Position numbers and translations under genes: made by a program. A stretch of DNA of 64,000 nucleotides, taken from Paenibacillus wulumuqiensis. GTDB lineage: Bacteria > Bacillota > Bacilli > Paenibacillales > Paenibacillaceae. The first letter of the stretch is position 1. Each line of letters begins with the position of its first letter. Under the pieces are notes generated by a model. The model was given only the letters and a program-made list of their open reading frames with translations. It searched no databases and was not told the DNA's origin. Shown piece after piece: positions 63,189-64,000 of the stretch. The stretch is from the NCBI RefSeq assembly GCF_000971965.1, contig NZ_LAQP01000004.1:575171-639170 (forward strand), written 5' to 3'.

Positions 63189-64000
63189 TTGAATCCCTAT
63201 TTGTATGTATTAAAAATGAAAAATAATTACGGATTTATTAATAGCCAAGGTAGCACAGTCATTCCTGCCTTGTATAAAGATGCTAATAACTTTCAGGAGG
63301 GATTAGCGTATGTCTGCACAATAAATAATAAAAAGGGGTATATAAATCCAAGTAATGAACTAATAATTGAATTGGATGCTGATTATTTAAGTGATTTCAA
63401 AGGCGGATTAGCAATATTGGGGAAAGGAGATAAACAAGGGTGCATAAATAAAAATGGAAATATTGTTATCCCTGTCGTATTTGATCGCATTAATGCGATT
63501 AGTGAATCGGGTACTGTCATAGGCCTGAAGAATGGTGTTATGGGTCTTTACAATTATAAAGGGGAAACAGTAATGGAACCTCAATTCAAATCCATACAAG
63601 CTTTTTCTGACGGGATGGCTGCAGCAAAAAAAGAAGGAAAATATGGATATATTGATGAAAAAGGAAAAGAAGTCATCCCTTTTCAATTTGCATCCTGTGG
63701 ACCTTTCAAAAATGGATACGCCCAAGCCTCATTAGATAATGACAAATACGGGTTTATCGATAAAACAGGTGAATTCGTTATCCCCCCAACGTATTACCAG
63801 CTTTTTGACTTTAGCGAAGGCTTGGCAGCATTCCGCCTCAAAACAGCAGGTAAATGGGGATTTATCAACCCCGATAACGAAGTGGTGATTAAACCCAAAT
63901 TTCAGAGTGTGAGTGACTTCAGTGAAGGCATATCAGCCGTAGAGCTCAAAGACAGTTACGGGTATATTGATCGGCAGGGTAAATGGATCGTAAAGAATAT
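63189..64000 (+). CDS. WG-repeat protein, candidate immunity protein (runs off window)
   Basis: An open frame from TTG 63189, 8 bases after AAGGAG and 12 bases after the toxin stop, continues to the window end (at least 270 residues). It consists of about six WG-type beta repeats, for example KYGYIDEKGKEVIPFQF and KWGFINPDNEVVIKPKF with following FSEGLA elements. There is no signal peptide. The sequence is AT-rich like the toxin C-terminus. A gene directly after a polymorphic toxin is usually its immunity gene, and WG-repeat proteins are known in that position. The immunity role is inferred. Confidence 0.8.
   Translation, partial: MNPYLYVLKMKNNYGFINSQGSTVIPALYKDANNFQEGLAYVCTINNKKGYINPSNELIIELDADYLSDFKGGLAILGKGDKQGCINKNGNIVIPVVFDRINAISESGTVIGLKNGVMGLYNYKGETVMEPQFKSIQAFSDGMAAAKKEGKYGYIDEKGKEVIPFQFASCGPFKNGYAQASLDNDKYGFIDKTGEFVIPPTYYQLFDFSEGLAAFRLKTAGKWGFINPDNEVVIKPKFQSVSDFSEGISAVELKDSYGYIDRQGKWIVKN

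Noticed and set aside
63408..63725. 105-codon minus-strand frame inside the WG-repeat gene
   Set aside because: The plus-strand frame has repeats, a ribosome binding site and operon context; the minus frame is its shadow.
55881..64000. Calling the spike cassette a complete type VI secretion system or prophage
   Set aside because: No sheath, tube, TssB/C, ClpV, baseplate, capsid, portal or integrase genes are visible, so only a spike/effector module can be supported.

Overview
The window looks like chromosomal DNA of a Paenibacillus-like member of the Bacillales (phylum Bacillota). Coding sequence is of moderate GC, with AGGAGG-type ribosome binding sites before almost every gene and strong hairpin-plus-T terminators. 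Typical markers are a YesM/YesN two-component pair, LplB/YtcP-type sugar permeases without a local ATPase, DUF4179 anti-sigma-like proteins, a T-box leader, cre-like sites and many glycoside hydrolases. No rRNA, tRNA, insertion sequence or CRISPR array was recognised.

Layout. 1-8255 is housekeeping and stress: an OmpR-type response regulator with the start of its kinase, a YceI-like protein, a fused trehalose-6-phosphate synthase/phosphatase, a galactokinase, a macrodomain protein, an aldo/keto reductase and a GbsR-type regulator. 8452-14070 is one tightly overlapping operon: two sugar-type ABC permeases, a binding lipoprotein, a HAD phosphatase, an SMR transporter and a calcineurin-like phosphoesterase. 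14580-18830 holds a frameshifted carboxylesterase, an M42 peptidase, and an aminotransferase behind a T-box leader whose specifier reads as GCC (alanine). 19144-34237 is a polysaccharide-degradation locus: a secreted clan GH-A enzyme behind a cre site, a GH2 beta-mannosidase, a GH106-like enzyme, a DUF4038 enzyme and the YesN/YesM regulators. 34198-36816 has a TetR/SDR divergon and a D-amino acid transaminase. 37429-41192 is a second sugar ABC operon preceded by helically phased repeats. 41419-54389 carries assorted regulators, an SPFH/NAD-kinase-like pair, an MCP, an alpha-galactosidase, two DUF4179 loci (one with a living sigma factor, one with only a sigma fossil) and a DegV protein. A DUF1836 protein follows at 54762.

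The most unusual region is 55881-64000. It is a compact operon resembling a type VI secretion or extracellular contractile injection spike module, here in a Gram-positive and without sheath, tube, baseplate or ATPase genes in the window. It encodes a DcrB-like putative chaperone, a VgrG-like spike, a pentapeptide-repeat protein, a DUF1629/Imm11-like protein, a DUF4280 PAAR-like tip, a second VgrG-like spike fused to a predicted nuclease toxin, and a WG-repeat protein in the immunity position that runs off the window.

A second unexplained signal is a family of three dispersed nested-hairpin elements (14314-14423, 37070-37176, 51400-51567). Their stems differ in sequence but stay paired through compensatory changes.
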